The notes under the pieces were generated by a model. It was not told where the DNA came from. It did no database searches and saw only the letters and a program-made list of their open reading frames with translations. A stretch of 64,000 nucleotides of DNA from Oscillospiraceae bacterium (lineage in GTDB: Bacteria > Bacillota > Clostridia > Oscillospirales > Acutalibacteraceae), in assembly GCA_015066635.1 (NCBI GenBank), contig SVOA01000002.1:62001-126000 (forward strand). Direction: 5' to 3'. The position numbers were made by a program, and so were the translations under genes. Below are positions 41,388 to 51,746 of the stretch, piece after piece (the first letter of the stretch is position 1; every line of letters starts with the position of its first letter).

Positions 41388-44300
41388 CTATTCTATACTC
41401 TTGAGTGATTCAACCATATCAATTTTCTTTAATTTAAAGCTCATCAGGAAATTGACTATAAATGTAAACAGCATTGTTATCGCTATACTCAGCACAAAGC
41501 TGTACCATTTTATATCCATACCGAACATCATCATATCGGTTTCAACAGAGCGCATCACAAACAGGTGAAGCACTACGCCGACCGCAAGACCTATGAGCAT
41601 TCCGAAGAAGGTCATAATGAAATTCTCTCTGTAAACATACTTTTTGAGTTCGTCGGGATAGAAGCCGATAACCTTGAGCGTGGCAAGCTCTCTGCGTCTC
41701 TCGGTAATGTTGATGTTATTCAGGTTGTAAAGGACAACAAACGCAAGCAGTCCTGCCGAAACAATCATCAGTATTACTACAACCATAAGCTTGTCAAGAG
41801 TGTCGTTCGCCTTCTGCTGTGCATCGGAATTCATTGTTACCGAAGTAACGCCGTTATAAGACATAAGCTGTCTTGAGAAAACATCGGGTTCGGGAGTTAT
41901 ACATCTTAATAAAAGCGTATTGAGTTCCGCGCTCTCGCCGAAAAGAAGCTTATATACTCCCGGCGTCATATACGCGTAATGGTTAAGATAATTTTCCGTA
42001 ATGCCCTTTATCTCTATCTCGACCGTCGCTCCCGAATCTCTGTCGGACTTGAAAGCAAGTGTATCGCCTACCGAAACGCCGAGCAGTTTTGCGAGCTTCT
42101 CCGTAATGATTACGCCGTTGTCGTCAGGCAGATAACTCTCGTGAGAGATTCTTGACGTAAGCGAAATGTAATCGCCGAGATAATCGACGTTTTGCGGAAC
42201 GACAATGAAAACATCCTTCTCTGTACTGCCCTTGACGGCAACCGCATTTGAGCGGTAAACCTGCAGATAATCGCTGACTCCGGGCGTGGTCTGTATCTCG
42301 GAGAGAAGATGTCTTTTTTCCGTTCTGCCGAGCGAAGTATCTATTGTTACGGACGCCTGATAATTCATTATCTTGTTGTACTGTTTCTCTGTCATTGAAG
42401 AAACCGAATCGCGTATTCCGAAGCCCACAACAAGCAGAGCCGTACAGCCCGCAACTCCGAACAAAGTCATAAACAGACGTTTTTTATACCTTGCAAGATT
42501 ACGGAACGCCGCCTTCTGACCGTAGCTGAGTCTTACCCAGAACCATCTGAACTTCTCGAGCAGTATCTTTTTTCCGCTCACGGGCGCCTCGGGACGCATA
42601 AGAAGCGCAGGAGTCTGCTTTAAATTCCTGCGGCTTGCAAAGAACGCCGCTCCCGTGGTGCAGGCAAGCGCTGCCGCAACCGCAATAAGCGCATAGAGAA
42701 GGTTAAACGGCGCCGCCGTTTTAGTCAGATTGACATATACGACCTTATAGGTGTTTACCACTATTGAAGGGATAATGCTCTCGCCGAGTATCACGCCGAT
42801 AACCGAGCCGGCAAGTGTTGCGCTGAAGGCGTAGAGCAAATATTTTACCGTAATGCTCTTTTTACCGTAGCCCACCGCCTTAAGCGTACCTATCTGGCTT
42901 CTCTGCTCCTCTACCATCCTTGTAACCGTGGTAAGACTTACAAGTGCAGCGACAAGGAAGAATATAATCGGAAATACGGTACCTATTGCGCTGATACCGT
43001 CCGCATCATTGTCAAATGCGGCAAAAGTGCCTACGACATCCCTGCCGTTGACATACCACTTGGGTTTACCCGTCGCGTCAATTTTTTGCTTATATGCGTC
43101 GAGTCTTGCCTGAGCGTCGTCAAACTCTGCCGACATCTCATTCTTGGAAAGCTCGTATTCCTCTTTTTTCTTGTTAAGTGTCGCCTGCTTCTCGGTAAGG
43201 TCTCTCTGCGCCTTCTGAAGCTCGGCATCGCCCGTGGCTATTTTTGCTCTGGCGTCGGCTATTGCCTCGGGGCTTCCGTTAAGCGCCTGCTCATACGCGG
43301 CAATTCTTTTGTTGCCCTGGTCAATAGCAAGACTAATAGCATCGAGCTGCGACTGATAAAACTGTGACTGTGCCTTGTAGCTGTATATTGTAAACGCTGC
43401 GTCGGCATAGTCTGAAGCAGTCATTGAGGACGCCGCTCTGCGCAACTCCTCCTCCATTTTTGAAATAACCTGATTGTTTGCATTGAGCTGACTTCTTGTC
43501 GCCGTGTACTGAGCCTGAATCTCCTCAAGAGATTTCTTTGCCTCGGCAACTCTCGCCTTGTTTTCGGGCAGATTCTGCTCCTGCATATTGAGCATTTCCT
43601 GCGCGTCGGCTATCTCCTGTTTTTTCGAGTTAATTTCATTTTGTGCTATGTCAAGCGCCGACTGTGCGTCAGAAAGCTCCTTATACGCTCTTTCAAGCTG
43701 ATCGAGAGCCTTCTGCTTCTGCTCGCTGAATTTATCCTCAGCCCTGTTTATAAGCGCGGTCGCTTCCGACTGAAACTCCGCATAACGCACATCACAGCGC
43801 GTATCGGAAATTGTTTTTATATTATTGATAACCTGCTTTACAAGTCTGTCATATTTTGAGCTGAAACAGTTAAGTCCTGCTGCATCAGCAACCGTAACGT
43901 AAAGCCTTGTGAAATACGACAGTCTGAAAGCCTCCTTTGGTATAACAAGAAAAGCGTCAACCGTGCCGCTGCCTATCTCCGCCGTACCTCTGTCGTCGCT
44001 GAGGTAGTACGCGGTGTTGCCGACTCCGACGATGGTAAAGCTGTTTGCGGCAAGCGTATCAAGTATATCGTTGCTGTTGCCCGAATAAAGACTTACCGTA
44101 TCTCCGAGCTTGTAACCCGTTTTTTCGAGGAATTTACGGTCTGCAATACACTCGTCATATTTTTCGGGGAATCTGCCTTCGGTAACTCTGACGAGGTTGA
44201 TTCTGTCGGTAAGCGAAAGAAGCGAGGTAACTGTCTCCGCACCGTTGGCAGAACACATTACGTCAGCGGTGTACGCACCTTCAACGTCGGACACGCCTAT

Positions 44301-44537
44301 AACCTTTGAAACCTCCTCGACATCCTTTTCGGTAACGCCGAGCGTTCCCTGAATACATATATCCATAAAATTCTCGGAGTCATAGGTCGCGTCAGCCGAT
44401 TCGCGCATAGCGGGAGCCGATGCCTTAATTCCCGAGAAAAAGGCCGTGCCGAGCACTGCTATTAAAAGAATTGAAAGGAACCTTGCGAAGGTGTATCTGA
44501 CCTCACGAAGGAAATCCTTTTTCATCGGTTTAGTCAT
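41388..44537 (-). CDS. Large FtsX-type ABC permease with coiled-coil extracytoplasmic domain
   Basis: A 1049-residue permease. Residues about 15-35 form the first membrane helix. Then comes an extracytoplasmic domain that includes an unusually long coiled coil at about 260-500 (repeated [20 protein letters not shown]-like heptads). The first FtsX block lies at about 525-660, a second extracytoplasmic domain follows, and the final FtsX block is at about 930-1045. The coiled-coil stalk recalls MacB/YknX-type adaptors built into one chain. It follows its ATPase by 12 bases. Substrate unknown; peptide or cell-wall related export is the usual guess for this class. Confidence 0.87.
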   Translation of the reverse strand: MTKPMKKDFLREVRYTFARFLSILLIAVLGTAFFSGIKASAPAMRESADATYDSENFMDICIQGTLGVTEKDVEEVSKVIGVSDVEGAYTADVMCSANGAETVTSLLSLTDRINLVRVTEGRFPEKYDECIADRKFLEKTGYKLGDTVSLYSGNSNDILDTLAANSFTIVGVGNTAYYLSDDRGTAEIGSGTVDAFLVIPKEAFRLSYFTRLYVTVADAAGLNCFSSKYDRLVKQVINNIKTISDTRCDVRYAEFQSEATALINRAEDKFSEQKQKALDQLERAYKELSDAQSALDIAQNEINSKKQEIADAQEMLNMQEQNLPENKARVAEAKKSLEEIQAQYTATRSQLNANNQVISKMEEELRRAASSMTASDYADAAFTIYSYKAQSQFYQSQLDAISLAIDQGNKRIAAYEQALNGSPEAIADARAKIATGDAELQKAQRDLTEKQATLNKKKEEYELSKNEMSAEFDDAQARLDAYKQKIDATGKPKWYVNGRDVVGTFAAFDNDADGISAIGTVFPIIFFLVAALVSLTTVTRMVEEQRSQIGTLKAVGYGKKSITVKYLLYAFSATLAGSVIGVILGESIIPSIVVNTYKVVYVNLTKTAAPFNLLYALIAVAAALACTTGAAFFASRRNLKQTPALLMRPEAPVSGKKILLEKFRWFWVRLSYGQKAAFRNLARYKKRLFMTLFGVAGCTALLVVGFGIRDSVSSMTEKQYNKIMNYQASVTIDTSLGRTEKRHLLSEIQTTPGVSDYLQVYRSNAVAVKGSTEKDVFIVVPQNVDYLGDYISLTSRISHESYLPDDNGVIITEKLAKLLGVSVGDTLAFKSDRDSGATVEIEIKGITENYLNHYAYMTPGVYKLLFGESAELNTLLLRCITPEPDVFSRQLMSYNGVTSVTMNSDAQQKANDTLDKLMVVVILMIVSAGLLAFVVLYNLNNINITERRRELATLKVIGFYPDELKKYVYRENFIMTFFGMLIGLAVGVVLHLFVMRSVETDMMMFGMDIKWYSFVLSIAITMLFTFIVNFLMSFKLKKIDMVESLKSIE

Positions 44538-44549
44538 ATACGTTCTTCC

Positions 44550-45251
44550 TTACCACTCAATGTACTCGACAGGTGTCGGTCTTTCATTTATCAGCAGCTT
44601 GTCCACTCTGCCGTTTTTGATTTTTATAACCTTATCAGCCATAGGCGCAAGAGCCGAGTTGTGAGTAATAACGATAACCGTTACTCCCTTTTCACGGCAG
44701 GTGTCCTGAAGCAGTTTTAAAATTGATTTGCCCGTGATATAATCGAGCGCGCCCGTAGGCTCGTCGCAAAGCATAAGCTTGGGATTTTTTGCAAGAGCTC
44801 TCGCTATGGAAACTCTCTGCTGTTCGCCTCCCGAAAGCTGTGAAGGGAAGTTGTCAAGACGGTTGGACAGTCCGACCTCTTTAAGCATATCGGCGGCGCT
44901 CAGCGAGCCCTTTGCTATCTGCGTGGAAAGCTCGACATTTTCAAGCGCCGTAAGATTGCCGACAAGATTATAGAACTGAAAAACAAAACCTACGTCGTCG
45001 CGTCTGTATGAGGTAAGCTGTTTTTCGTTAAACTTGGTAATCTCGACATTGTCAACATAAATGCTGCCCGAAGTTGCGGTATCCATACCCCCGAGTATGT
45101 TCAGTATGGTGGTTTTGCCCGCGCCGCTCGGACCGACTATTACAACGAATTCGCCCTTATCAATGCCGAAGCCGATTTCATCGACAGCCTTGATTTCGAT
45201 TTCGCCCGTTTTATATGTTTTGGTAACGTTGCGCACTTCAATAAACGCCAT
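44550..45251 (-). CDS. ABC transporter ATP-binding protein (MacB/LolD type)
   Basis: A 233-residue ATPase with Walker [10 protein letters not shown], signature [15 protein letters not shown], Walker [13 protein letters not shown] and H-loop THNS. It closely resembles the ATPase at 23.0-23.7 kb, and the two exporters are clearly paralogous. The start ATG has GAGGTAAAG upstream. The A+T-rich region before it contains a TATAAT (about 45280) but no clear -35, and no palindrome like that of the other exporter. Confidence 0.92.
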   Translation of the reverse strand: MAFIEVRNVTKTYKTGEIEIKAVDEIGFGIDKGEFVVIVGPSGAGKTTILNILGGMDTATSGSIYVDNVEITKFNEKQLTSYRRDDVGFVFQFYNLVGNLTALENVELSTQIAKGSLSAADMLKEVGLSNRLDNFPSQLSGGEQQRVSIARALAKNPKLMLCDEPTGALDYITGKSILKLLQDTCREKGVTVIVITHNSALAPMADKVIKIKNGRVDKLLINERPTPVEYIEW

Positions 45252-45369
45252 AGTGACTTTACCTCACTTAACAAATAAATATTCATTATATTTTACCATA
45301 ATATTTTATAAAATTCCACTCTTAATATAAAAATTGAAAAAGTATTTACAAATTATTTATTTTTCCAAA

Positions 45370-45399
45370 ATATAAAAGCCGCAGAAAAATCTGCGGCTT
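45370..45399 (-). terminator. Terminator of the sortase-type surface-protein gene
   Basis: A ten-pair stem AAGCCGCAGA/TCTGCGGCTT with a four-base loop, followed on the minus strand by TTATATTTT. Confidence 0.88.
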
Positions 45400-45414
45400 G
45401 AATTTCAAATTGAA

Positions 45415-46341
45415 TTATTTGTCGTCGTTTGTTCTCTTTCTCGTGAGAATAAATGCTACTCCTGCGAGAAGCGCAACGGTTGCTACCGTGGTAACGGTAT
45501 AGTCGCCTGTAGCGGGAATTGACGGGTTGGATGGGTTTGTGCCGTCCTTACCGCCGTTTTTGTTATCGTCGCTGCCGTCCGCGCCCGAACGGAGAAGATT
45601 TGCAATAGCGGTTGCCATAGTGCTGATAGCATCGCCGAAGCCTCTGAACAGCTGCGAAAGATCTGCGGGAGTATAGCCCTCAAAGATCTTGTCAAGTATA
45701 GACTTGCCTGCCTCGTCGGAATTGATGGCAGCGATTAACTGAGCATACTGGTCAGCGGTAATCTTGCCGTCGTTAAGAAGCTGCTTTGCTATGTACTGTG
45801 CCTCTGTCTTATTGATAACACCGTTACCTATAAGAGCAACAATAACATCCTTCATCTGGTCGAAGGGTAGAGCCTGGACTACCGTGATGATACTGTCTAT
45901 ATTATCTCTGATGGTTTCAGTGCTCTCCTCTGTTGTAGTTTCTGTGGGAACTGTGGTTGTTTCGGTAGGAGCAACTTTGTTTTTGATTCCTGCAAAGATA
46001 TCTGCGGTAAGCATTGAGGCGGACTTATCAGAAAAACTTCCGTCTGCCTTTGCTGCCTCAACAGCTTCTTTGATAAAGGACCTGAGAGCCTCGGGATCCG
46101 AGTTGTAAAGCTCCTCAAGTGCCGAATAATCGGTAATGCCGTTTATAACGCCTGATCTGATCTGGGTGCGTCCGCTGATGCTGTCAACGTCCTTGCCCTC
46201 ATCGATGGCCGATAAAATTAAAGTTGCGATTTCTTTCTGCTGCTCATCAGAGAGAGCATCTACATTCTCTCCTGCAAAAGCAGGTATGCACATGCAGAAG
46301 AGCATAGCCACCGAAATCAGTACAGCTAAAATCTTTTTCAT
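45415..46341 (-). CDS. Secreted cell-wall protein with IPATG sorting signal
   Basis: A 308-residue exported protein. The signal peptide (MKKILAVLISVAMLFCMC then IPAFA) occupies residues 1-23. The body is helical and acidic with no domain I recognise, then a Thr/Glu linker (PTETTTVPTETTTEES) and a second helical region. The C-terminus has the sortase motif variant IPATGD, a hydrophobic helix and the charged tail KRTNDDK. The start is ATG 46341, after GAAGGGA. The longer frame reaching 46722 runs antisense through other sequence and has no signal peptide. A perfect promoter supports this start. No sortase gene is in the window. Confidence 0.8.
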   Translation of the reverse strand: MKKILAVLISVAMLFCMCIPAFAGENVDALSDEQQKEIATLILSAIDEGKDVDSISGRTQIRSGVINGITDYSALEELYNSDPEALRSFIKEAVEAAKADGSFSDKSASMLTADIFAGIKNKVAPTETTTVPTETTTEESTETIRDNIDSIITVVQALPFDQMKDVIVALIGNGVINKTEAQYIAKQLLNDGKITADQYAQLIAAINSDEAGKSILDKIFEGYTPADLSQLFRGFGDAISTMATAIANLLRSGADGSDDNKNGGKDGTNPSNPSIPATGDYTVTTVATVALLAGVAFILTRKRTNDDK

Positions 46342-46402
46342 GTCTGAATAGTTCCCTTCTTTTATGGTCAAAATGGGCATAGTTACATTTATATACATTA
46401 AG

Positions 46403-46431
46403 ATTATATCAGCAGAAAAGGTCAATGTCAA
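46403..46431 (-). promoter_or_regulatory. Perfect-consensus promoter of the IPATG surface-protein gene
   Basis: Minus-strand TTGACA, 17 bases, TATAAT; start point about 46396. Confidence 0.8.
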
Positions 46432-46527
46432 TAAAAAGGTTTTTATTTTCGTAAAAAAGTTTTGCATTTTTTTGTATATTCTGCCAAAAATAAAACAAAA
46501 AGGAAAATAGGGAGATGAAAATGCATA

Positions 46528-46710
46528 ATGGATGACAAGCAGTCGGGAAAAACCGTGTCGGTTGTCTCTAAAATCAACCGTATGTCGTGCGCCGAAAAAC
46601 CTGAAAACTGCGCCGTAAACGAGGAAATCAACAGCGATATTCTCGGCGCTCAGCAGAGCGAACCGGGCTCCCTGCCGAGAAAAAATGCAGAGGACAGCCC
46701 GTCCTCGTAA
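46528..46710 (+). CDS. Small hypothetical protein, doubtful
   Basis: A 60-codon frame with codon use like that of neighbouring genes, encoding a hydrophilic, Ser/Glu/Asn-rich peptide with two cysteines (MSCAEK, ENCAV). No domain is recognised. A GGGAG lies 13 bases before the ATG, further than normal, and I see no promoter. It fills the otherwise empty space between the surface-protein promoter and the rimP promoter. The antisense frame also stays open. It may be a real small gene or a decayed one. Confidence 0.3.
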   Translation: MDDKQSGKTVSVVSKINRMSCAEKPENCAVNEEINSDILGAQQSEPGSLPRKNAEDSPSS

Positions 46711-46730
46711 TGCGCCTTGCAAAAAAACAC

Positions 46731-46759
46731 TTGCATTATTATATTATATATGGTATTAT
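46731..46759 (+). promoter_or_regulatory. Promoter of the rimP-nusA-infB operon
   Basis: TTGCAT, 17 bases, TATTAT. An overlapping alternative (TTGCAA, 17 bases, TATATT) begins at 46718. Start point about 46766. Confidence 0.65.
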
Positions 46760-46784
46760 ATGGCAGTAAGAATAAATGCAGTCT

Positions 46785-46815
46785 GAGAGTGGGTTTTGCC
46801 CACTCTCTTGTTTTT
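46785..46815 (+). terminator. Terminator-like hairpin in the rimP-nusA leader
   Basis: Nine pairs GAGAGTGGG/CCCACTCTC (46785-46793 with 46799-46807), loop TTTTG, then TTGTTTTT. It lies between the promoter and the GGAGGAG site of rimP. In B. subtilis NusA represses its own operon at a NusA-dependent terminator in the equivalent position, so this is a likely attenuator. Confidence 0.75.
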
Positions 46816-46836
46816 GAGAATTTATACGGAGGAGTT

Positions 46837-47328
46837 ATGGCAGAAAAGAAAAAGAGCACTGCCGATACTGTGCGCGAAATTGCCGCGCCTATTGCGGAAA
46901 AGCTCGGTCTTACGCTGTGGGATGTGGTTTTTGTCAAGGAAGGCGTCAACTATTATCTTCGCATAATCATAGACCGTGAGGACGGTGCTGTCGGAATTGA
47001 CGACTGTGTGAATATGAGCCACGCTATTGAGGGCCCCCTCGATGAAGCTGACCCGATAGCGCAGAGCTATTCGCTTCAGGTACAGTCTCCCGGCATTGAA
47101 AGGGAGCTTACGAGAGATTTCCATTTTGAAAAATATCTGGGAAGCCCCGTTACCGTGAAATTCATACGCGCCTTTATGGGCAAAAGAGAATACAAAGGCA
47201 AACTTATTTCATACGATAAAGGTAATATTTCGATAGAATTGCCGAGCGGCGATACTATTGACTTTAATAAAAAAGAAGCTTCATGGATAAAGCTTGATGA
47301 TTTTGGAGGTTTTGGAAAAGATGAATAA
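46837..47328 (+). CDS. rimP: Ribosome maturation factor RimP
   Basis: A 163-residue factor needed for 30S subunit assembly. The N-terminal alpha/beta domain has LRIIIDREDGAVGIDDC and the family signature VQSPGIERELTRDFHFEKYLG. A C-terminal SH3-like barrel follows. The ATG at 46837 is preceded by GGAGGAG; the in-frame upstream ATG at 46717 lies before the promoter start and is excluded. First gene of the operon, overlapping nusA by eight bases. Confidence 0.95.
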   Translation: MAEKKKSTADTVREIAAPIAEKLGLTLWDVVFVKEGVNYYLRIIIDREDGAVGIDDCVNMSHAIEGPLDEADPIAQSYSLQVQSPGIERELTRDFHFEKYLGSPVTVKFIRAFMGKREYKGKLISYDKGNISIELPSGDTIDFNKKEASWIKLDDFGGFGKDE

Positions 47329-48370
47329 AGAATTTTTTGAAGCAGTAAAACAGATGGAAACCGAAAAAGGTATCCCCGCAGACTACCTTTACGAAAAGAT
47401 TTCCAACGCTATAATCACGGCGCTGCGCAAGGACTATAACGGCAAGGACGTTATTACCTGCGAAATCGAGCCCGAAAAGAATGAATTTAACGTTTACTAC
47501 TGCCGCACGGTAGTTGATGAGGTTGAGGACCCCGATTCCGAGATTTCTCTTGAAGAAGCTCACGAGATTAAAAAGAAATACAAGGTCGGCGACGTTGTCA
47601 AGACCAAGTACACAAAAAAAGACTTCGGCAGAATTGCCGCCACCACGGTTAAGAACGTTATCCGTCAGGGTATCCGCGAGGCGGAAAAGAATCAGATACT
47701 TCAGTCCTTCCAGTCAAAGAATCAGGAACTCGTTACAGCCAAGGTTGTAAATATCGACCCCGTTACGGGCAACGCAACCCTTGAAATAGGCAAGGCAGAA
47801 GCTATACTCCCCGTTTCCGAAATGATTAACGGCGAGACCTTTACGGAAAATCAGCTTATAAAGGTATTTATAGTTGACGTCAAGAACACCGAAAAGGGTC
47901 CCAAGGCAATGATTTCGCGCACACATCCCGGTCTTGTCAAGAGACTTTTTGAGATGGAGGTTCCCGAAATCTACGACGGTACGGTTATCGTTGACGCCGT
48001 TTCCCGCGATGCAGGTTCAAGGACAAAAATGGCTGTTCACTCAAAGGATGAGGATATTGACGCTATCGGCGCCTGCATAGGACCGAGAGGCTCGAGAGTT
48101 GAGAAAATTGTCGATATACTCGGAGGAGAAAAGATAGATATTATCAATTACAGCGAGAACCCCGAGGAGTTTATTGCGAGCGCTCTTGCTCCCGCAAACG
48201 TACTCAAGGTTGAAATAGAAGACGAGCAGAAAAAAATCTGCCATGTCACGGTTCCCGACAACCAGCTTTCACTGGCTATCGGCAACAAGGGTCAGAACGC
48301 AAGACTTGCAGCGCACCTTACAGGCTGGAAGATAGACATAAAGCCCGAAAGCGGCTTCTATGAGGGCTGA
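47321..48370 (+). CDS. nusA: Transcription termination/antitermination factor NusA
   Basis: A 349-residue NusA of the short Firmicutes type: RNA-polymerase-binding N-terminal domain (1-125), S1 domain (about 135-200), and two KH domains with GPRGSRVEKIVDIL and GNKGQNARLAA. There are no C-terminal acidic repeats. It modulates pausing and intrinsic termination. The start is ATG 47321, with GGAGGT upstream and overlapping the rimP end. The leader hairpin of this operon is a candidate for NusA autoregulation. Confidence 0.96.
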   Translation: MNKEFFEAVKQMETEKGIPADYLYEKISNAIITALRKDYNGKDVITCEIEPEKNEFNVYYCRTVVDEVEDPDSEISLEEAHEIKKKYKVGDVVKTKYTKKDFGRIAATTVKNVIRQGIREAEKNQILQSFQSKNQELVTAKVVNIDPVTGNATLEIGKAEAILPVSEMINGETFTENQLIKVFIVDVKNTEKGPKAMISRTHPGLVKRLFEMEVPEIYDGTVIVDAVSRDAGSRTKMAVHSKDEDIDAIGACIGPRGSRVEKIVDILGGEKIDIINYSENPEEFIASALAPANVLKVEIEDEQKKICHVTVPDNQLSLAIGNKGQNARLAAHLTGWKIDIKPESGFYEG

Positions 48371-48399
48371 TCCGCGTATTATAAAAAGGAGATGAAATC

Positions 48400-48666
48400 G
48401 TGAAGCAGAAAAAAATTCCCATGAGAAAATGCCTGGGCTGCGGCGAGGTTAAGGACAAAAGAGAACTCGTCCGTGTCGTCAGAAGTCCTCAGGGAGAGGT
48501 AAGCCTGGACCTGACGGGTAAGAAATCAGGCAGAGGCGCTTACATCTGCGCCGAGGTTTCATGCCTTAATAAAGCAAGAAAAGCCAAAAGGTTTGAACGC
48601 GCTTTTGAGTGCGAAATACCCGAGGAAGTTTACAGCGCTATGGAGAGTGAGCTTAAAGGTGAATAA
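48400..48666 (+). CDS. ylxR: YlxR-family RNA-binding protein (RnpM)
   Basis: An 88-residue YlxR protein. The conserved parts are PMRKCLGCGEVKDKRELVRVV and GKKSGRGAYIC followed by a Cys-containing helix. Homologues bind RNA; in B. subtilis the protein (RnpM) modulates RNase P. The start is GTG at 48400 with AAGGAG upstream. It stands in its invariant place between nusA and the L7Ae-like gene. Confidence 0.93.
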   Translation: MKQKKIPMRKCLGCGEVKDKRELVRVVRSPQGEVSLDLTGKKSGRGAYICAEVSCLNKARKAKRFERAFECEIPEEVYSAMESELKGE

Positions 48667-48970
48667 CAAGGTACTTAATATGCTCGGTATGGCAAGACGG
48701 GCAGGCAGACTCTCCTTCGGGCACGACGCGGTAAAGGACGCTTTGAGAAACGGCGAAGCAGAAACGGTCATTTTTGCCTGCGACGCTTCAGACAGACTTA
48801 AAGACGAGCTTACCGCACTTGCCGATATAAATTCGGTAACGGCAGTCGTAACCGGCTTTGGAAGTTCGGAATTCGGAAAAAGCACGGGTATGAAAAGTAT
48901 AGCCGTTATCAGCGTGAACGACGCAGGATTTGCAAAGCGCATTATTGAATTGACGACACAGGAGGAATAA
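48659..48970 (+). CDS. ylxQ: L7Ae/L30e-family ribosomal-like protein YlxQ
   Basis: A 103-residue L7Ae-fold protein (VLNMLGMARRAGRLSFGHDAV, then ETVIFACDASDRLKDEL). Family members bind kink-turn RNAs. The start is GTG 48659, overlapping the ylxR end by eight bases. The upstream in-frame ATG at 48593 would run deep inside ylxR and is not used. The exact RNA partner is unknown. Confidence 0.9.
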   Translation: MNNKVLNMLGMARRAGRLSFGHDAVKDALRNGEAETVIFACDASDRLKDELTALADINSVTAVVTGFGSSEFGKSTGMKSIAVISVNDAGFAKRIIELTTQEE

Positions 48971-48973
48971 TAT

Positions 48974-51370
48974 ATGGCAGTTAAAAAGAATAAATTAAGC
49001 GATGTCGCAAAAAGCTTTGAACTGCAGAGCAAGGTTCTGACACAGCTTTTAGCAAAATATTTTGAAGGCGAAAAGAAATCGCAGACTGCTCTTGAGGATA
49101 AAGAAATGGATGTCATCTTTGAGGTGCTCACAAGAGAGTATGCTCCCGAGGATTTAACCGATTACTTTGCAGAGCAGTCCAACAGAAAGCCCAAGGCAGA
49201 AGCACCGTCAAAGCCTAAGGCAGAGAAAAAGCCTGCCGCAGCAAAGAAAGCCGAAAAGGAAACTGCGGAAGAAAAGCCCAAGACCGCAAAGAAGTCCGAA
49301 ACAGAAGCAAAGCCGAAGAGCGCTGCTCCGAAGACCGAGCTTCCCAAGAAAAAGGAAAAGGACCCCAACAAGCCGCTTCAGTCAAGAACAAAGGGCGAAA
49401 TGCGCCACATTGACACCAGAGCGGGTGCGGTTGACCTTGATAAATACAACGAAAGATATGAGAATATTGCTCCTGCCAATGACAGAAACCATGATAACGA
49501 TGTCAGAAAGCAGAAGCTTAAACAGAAATCTCAGCAATACCGCAAACAGGGCGGTATGAAGCGCAAGCGCGAGACCGAAAAAGAGAGAATGGAAAGAATT
49601 GCCGCAGAGCGCGCAAAGAGACAGCTCAAAATTACTATTCCCGAGGAAATTTCGGTCGGCGACCTTGCATGGCTTCTTAAAATGACGGCCGCAGAGGTTA
49701 TCAAAAAGCTCTTTGCTCTCGGCGTTATGGCAACAGTTAACGAAGTAATCGACTTCGACACGGCAGCCATAGTTGCAACCGAGCTCGGCGCAAAGGTCGA
49801 GAAAGAGGTTGTTGTAACAATCGAGGAGCAGATTATAGACGAGTCCGAGGACAGCGAGGAGGATCTCGTTGAGCGCGATCCCGTTGTTGTAGTTATGGGA
49901 CACGTTGACCACGGTAAGACTTCGCTGCTCGACGCAATACGCAACACTTCGGTTACCGAAACCGAGGCGGGCGGAATTACTCAGCACATAGGCGCTTACA
50001 GAGTTTCGACAGACGCGAGAAAGATTACCTTCCTTGACACCCCCGGTCATGCGGCGTTTACCTCAATGAGAGCCAGAGGCGCACAGGCTACGGATATAGC
50101 CGTACTTGTCGTTGCCGCCGATGACGGTATTATGCCTCAGACAGTTGAAGCCATCAACCACGCAAAAGCTGCGGAGGTTTCAATTATCGTTGCTATCAAT
50201 AAGATGGATAAGCCCGGCGCTTCTCCCGAAAGAATTATGCAACAGCTTACCGAATACGACCTCGTTCCCGAGGAATGGGGCGGCGATGTAATGTGCATCC
50301 CGATTTCGGCTAAGACGCATCAGGGCATTGATAAGGTGCTTGACGCGATTAACCTTATCGCTGACGTACTTGAATTAAAAGCCAATCCCAACCGTGCCGC
50401 CAAGGGTATTGTTATTGAAGCAAAGCTCGACAAGGGCAGAGGTCCCGTTGCAACCGTACTCGTTCAGAACGGTACTCTCAAGGCAGGCGACATCATAGTT
50501 GCGGGCACGGCAGTCGGCAGAGTAAGACAGATGACCAACGAGAACGGAAAACTGCTCAAGGAAGCAGGTCCTTCCGTACCTGTTGAGATTACGGGACTTG
50601 CAGAGGTTCCGCAGGCAGGCGATATCTTTAACTCAGTTTCCGACGAGAAACTCGCCAGAGAACTTGTCGAGCAGAGAAAGCAGGAAGCCAAGGAAGAAGA
50701 ATTCAAGCAGTTCCAGAAGGTTACTCTTGACAACCTCTTCTCCTCTATTTCGCAGGGCGACGTTCAGACTCTCAACGTCATTGTCAAGGCAGACGTTCAG
50801 GGCTCTGTTGAAGCTCTTAAACAGAATATCGAAAAGCTCTCCAACGAGGAGGTTGCCGTTAAGGTTATTCACGGCGGCGTAGGCGCAGTAAATGAGTCTG
50901 ATGTTATGCTTGCAAACGCATCCAATGCCATTATCGTAGGCTTCAATGTGCGCCCTGATTCCGTTGCGGCAAGCATAGCCGAGAGAGACGGTATAGATAT
51001 GAGAATGTACCGCGTTATCTACGACTGCATTGAGGAACTCGAGGCTGCCATCAAGGGTATGCTTGCTCCGAAGCTTCGCGAGGTTGTACTCGGCAAGGCC
51101 GAAGTCCGTAACGTCTTTAAGCTTTCATCCGCAGGCACTATTGCGGGAAGCTATGTCACGGAAGGCAAAATCACGAGAAACTCTCAGATTCGCGTTGTAA
51201 GAGACGGTATAGTAATCTTTGAGGACGCTATTTCCTCACTCAAGAGATTCAAGGACGATGTAAAAGAGGTCGCCTCAGGCTTTGAATGCGGTGTCGGACT
51301 TGAGAAATTCAACGACATCAAAGAGGGCGACGTACTCGAAGCATTTATAATCGAGGAAACCAAGGAATAA
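48974..51370 (+). CDS. infB: Translation initiation factor IF-2
   Basis: A 798-residue initiation GTPase that brings fMet-tRNA to the 30S subunit. An N-terminal IF2N-type helix bundle is followed by a Lys/Ala/Pro/Glu-rich linker (about 70-220). The second IF2N region is [19 protein letters not shown]. The GTPase has [12 protein letters not shown] (about 312), DTPGHAAF and NKMDKPGAS. Beta-barrel domains and the fMet-tRNA-binding C-terminus complete it. It begins three bases after ylxQ with GAGGAATA upstream. Confidence 0.97.
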   Translation: MAVKKNKLSDVAKSFELQSKVLTQLLAKYFEGEKKSQTALEDKEMDVIFEVLTREYAPEDLTDYFAEQSNRKPKAEAPSKPKAEKKPAAAKKAEKETAEEKPKTAKKSETEAKPKSAAPKTELPKKKEKDPNKPLQSRTKGEMRHIDTRAGAVDLDKYNERYENIAPANDRNHDNDVRKQKLKQKSQQYRKQGGMKRKRETEKERMERIAAERAKRQLKITIPEEISVGDLAWLLKMTAAEVIKKLFALGVMATVNEVIDFDTAAIVATELGAKVEKEVVVTIEEQIIDESEDSEEDLVERDPVVVVMGHVDHGKTSLLDAIRNTSVTETEAGGITQHIGAYRVSTDARKITFLDTPGHAAFTSMRARGAQATDIAVLVVAADDGIMPQTVEAINHAKAAEVSIIVAINKMDKPGASPERIMQQLTEYDLVPEEWGGDVMCIPISAKTHQGIDKVLDAINLIADVLELKANPNRAAKGIVIEAKLDKGRGPVATVLVQNGTLKAGDIIVAGTAVGRVRQMTNENGKLLKEAGPSVPVEITGLAEVPQAGDIFNSVSDEKLARELVEQRKQEAKEEEFKQFQKVTLDNLFSSISQGDVQTLNVIVKADVQGSVEALKQNIEKLSNEEVAVKVIHGGVGAVNESDVMLANASNAIIVGFNVRPDSVAASIAERDGIDMRMYRVIYDCIEELEAAIKGMLAPKLREVVLGKAEVRNVFKLSSAGTIAGSYVTEGKITRNSQIRVVRDGIVIFEDAISSLKRFKDDVKEVASGFECGVGLEKFNDIKEGDVLEAFIIEETKE

Positions 51371-51383
51371 TTCGGAGGAGAAA

Positions 51384-51746
51384 ATGGCAGGTTATAAGGC
51401 TGACAGAACGTCAGAGGATATAAAAAGAGAAATAATCGCCGTTATGCGTGAACTCAAGGACCCGAGAGTTAAAGATAAAATACTTACGGTTGTCCGCGTC
51501 GAGGTTACGCACGACCTTTCGTACGCAAAGGTCTATGTCAGCGCTATGGACGGAATTGACTCGGCAAAGGAAGCCGTCAAAGGTCTTGTCAGCGCTACGG
51601 GCAAAATTCGTCATGAGGTCGGCACCAGACTCAGACTCCGTAAAACTCCGGAACTGAAATTTATAGCGGACGATTCTGTTGAACATAGCATTGAGCTGTT
51701 CAAAAAAATTGAGAAAGCGGCAGGTAATAAAAATGCAGAAAATTGA
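51384..51746 (+). CDS. rbfA: Ribosome-binding factor A
   Basis: A 120-residue KH-fold factor that helps mature the 16S rRNA 5' end and 30S subunit. Recognised by KDPRVKDKILTVVRVEVTHDLSYAKVYVS and the TPELKFIADDSVEHSI C-terminal region. It has GGAGGAG upstream of the ATG, 13 bases after infB, and overlaps the next gene. Confidence 0.95.
   Translation: MAGYKADRTSEDIKREIIAVMRELKDPRVKDKILTVVRVEVTHDLSYAKVYVSAMDGIDSAKEAVKGLVSATGKIRHEVGTRLRLRKTPELKFIADDSVEHSIELFKKIEKAAGNKNAEN

Noticed and set aside
46342-46722. Extended 435-residue frame of the IPATG surface protein
   Set aside because: It would place the signal peptide in mid-protein and start upstream of a perfect promoter.
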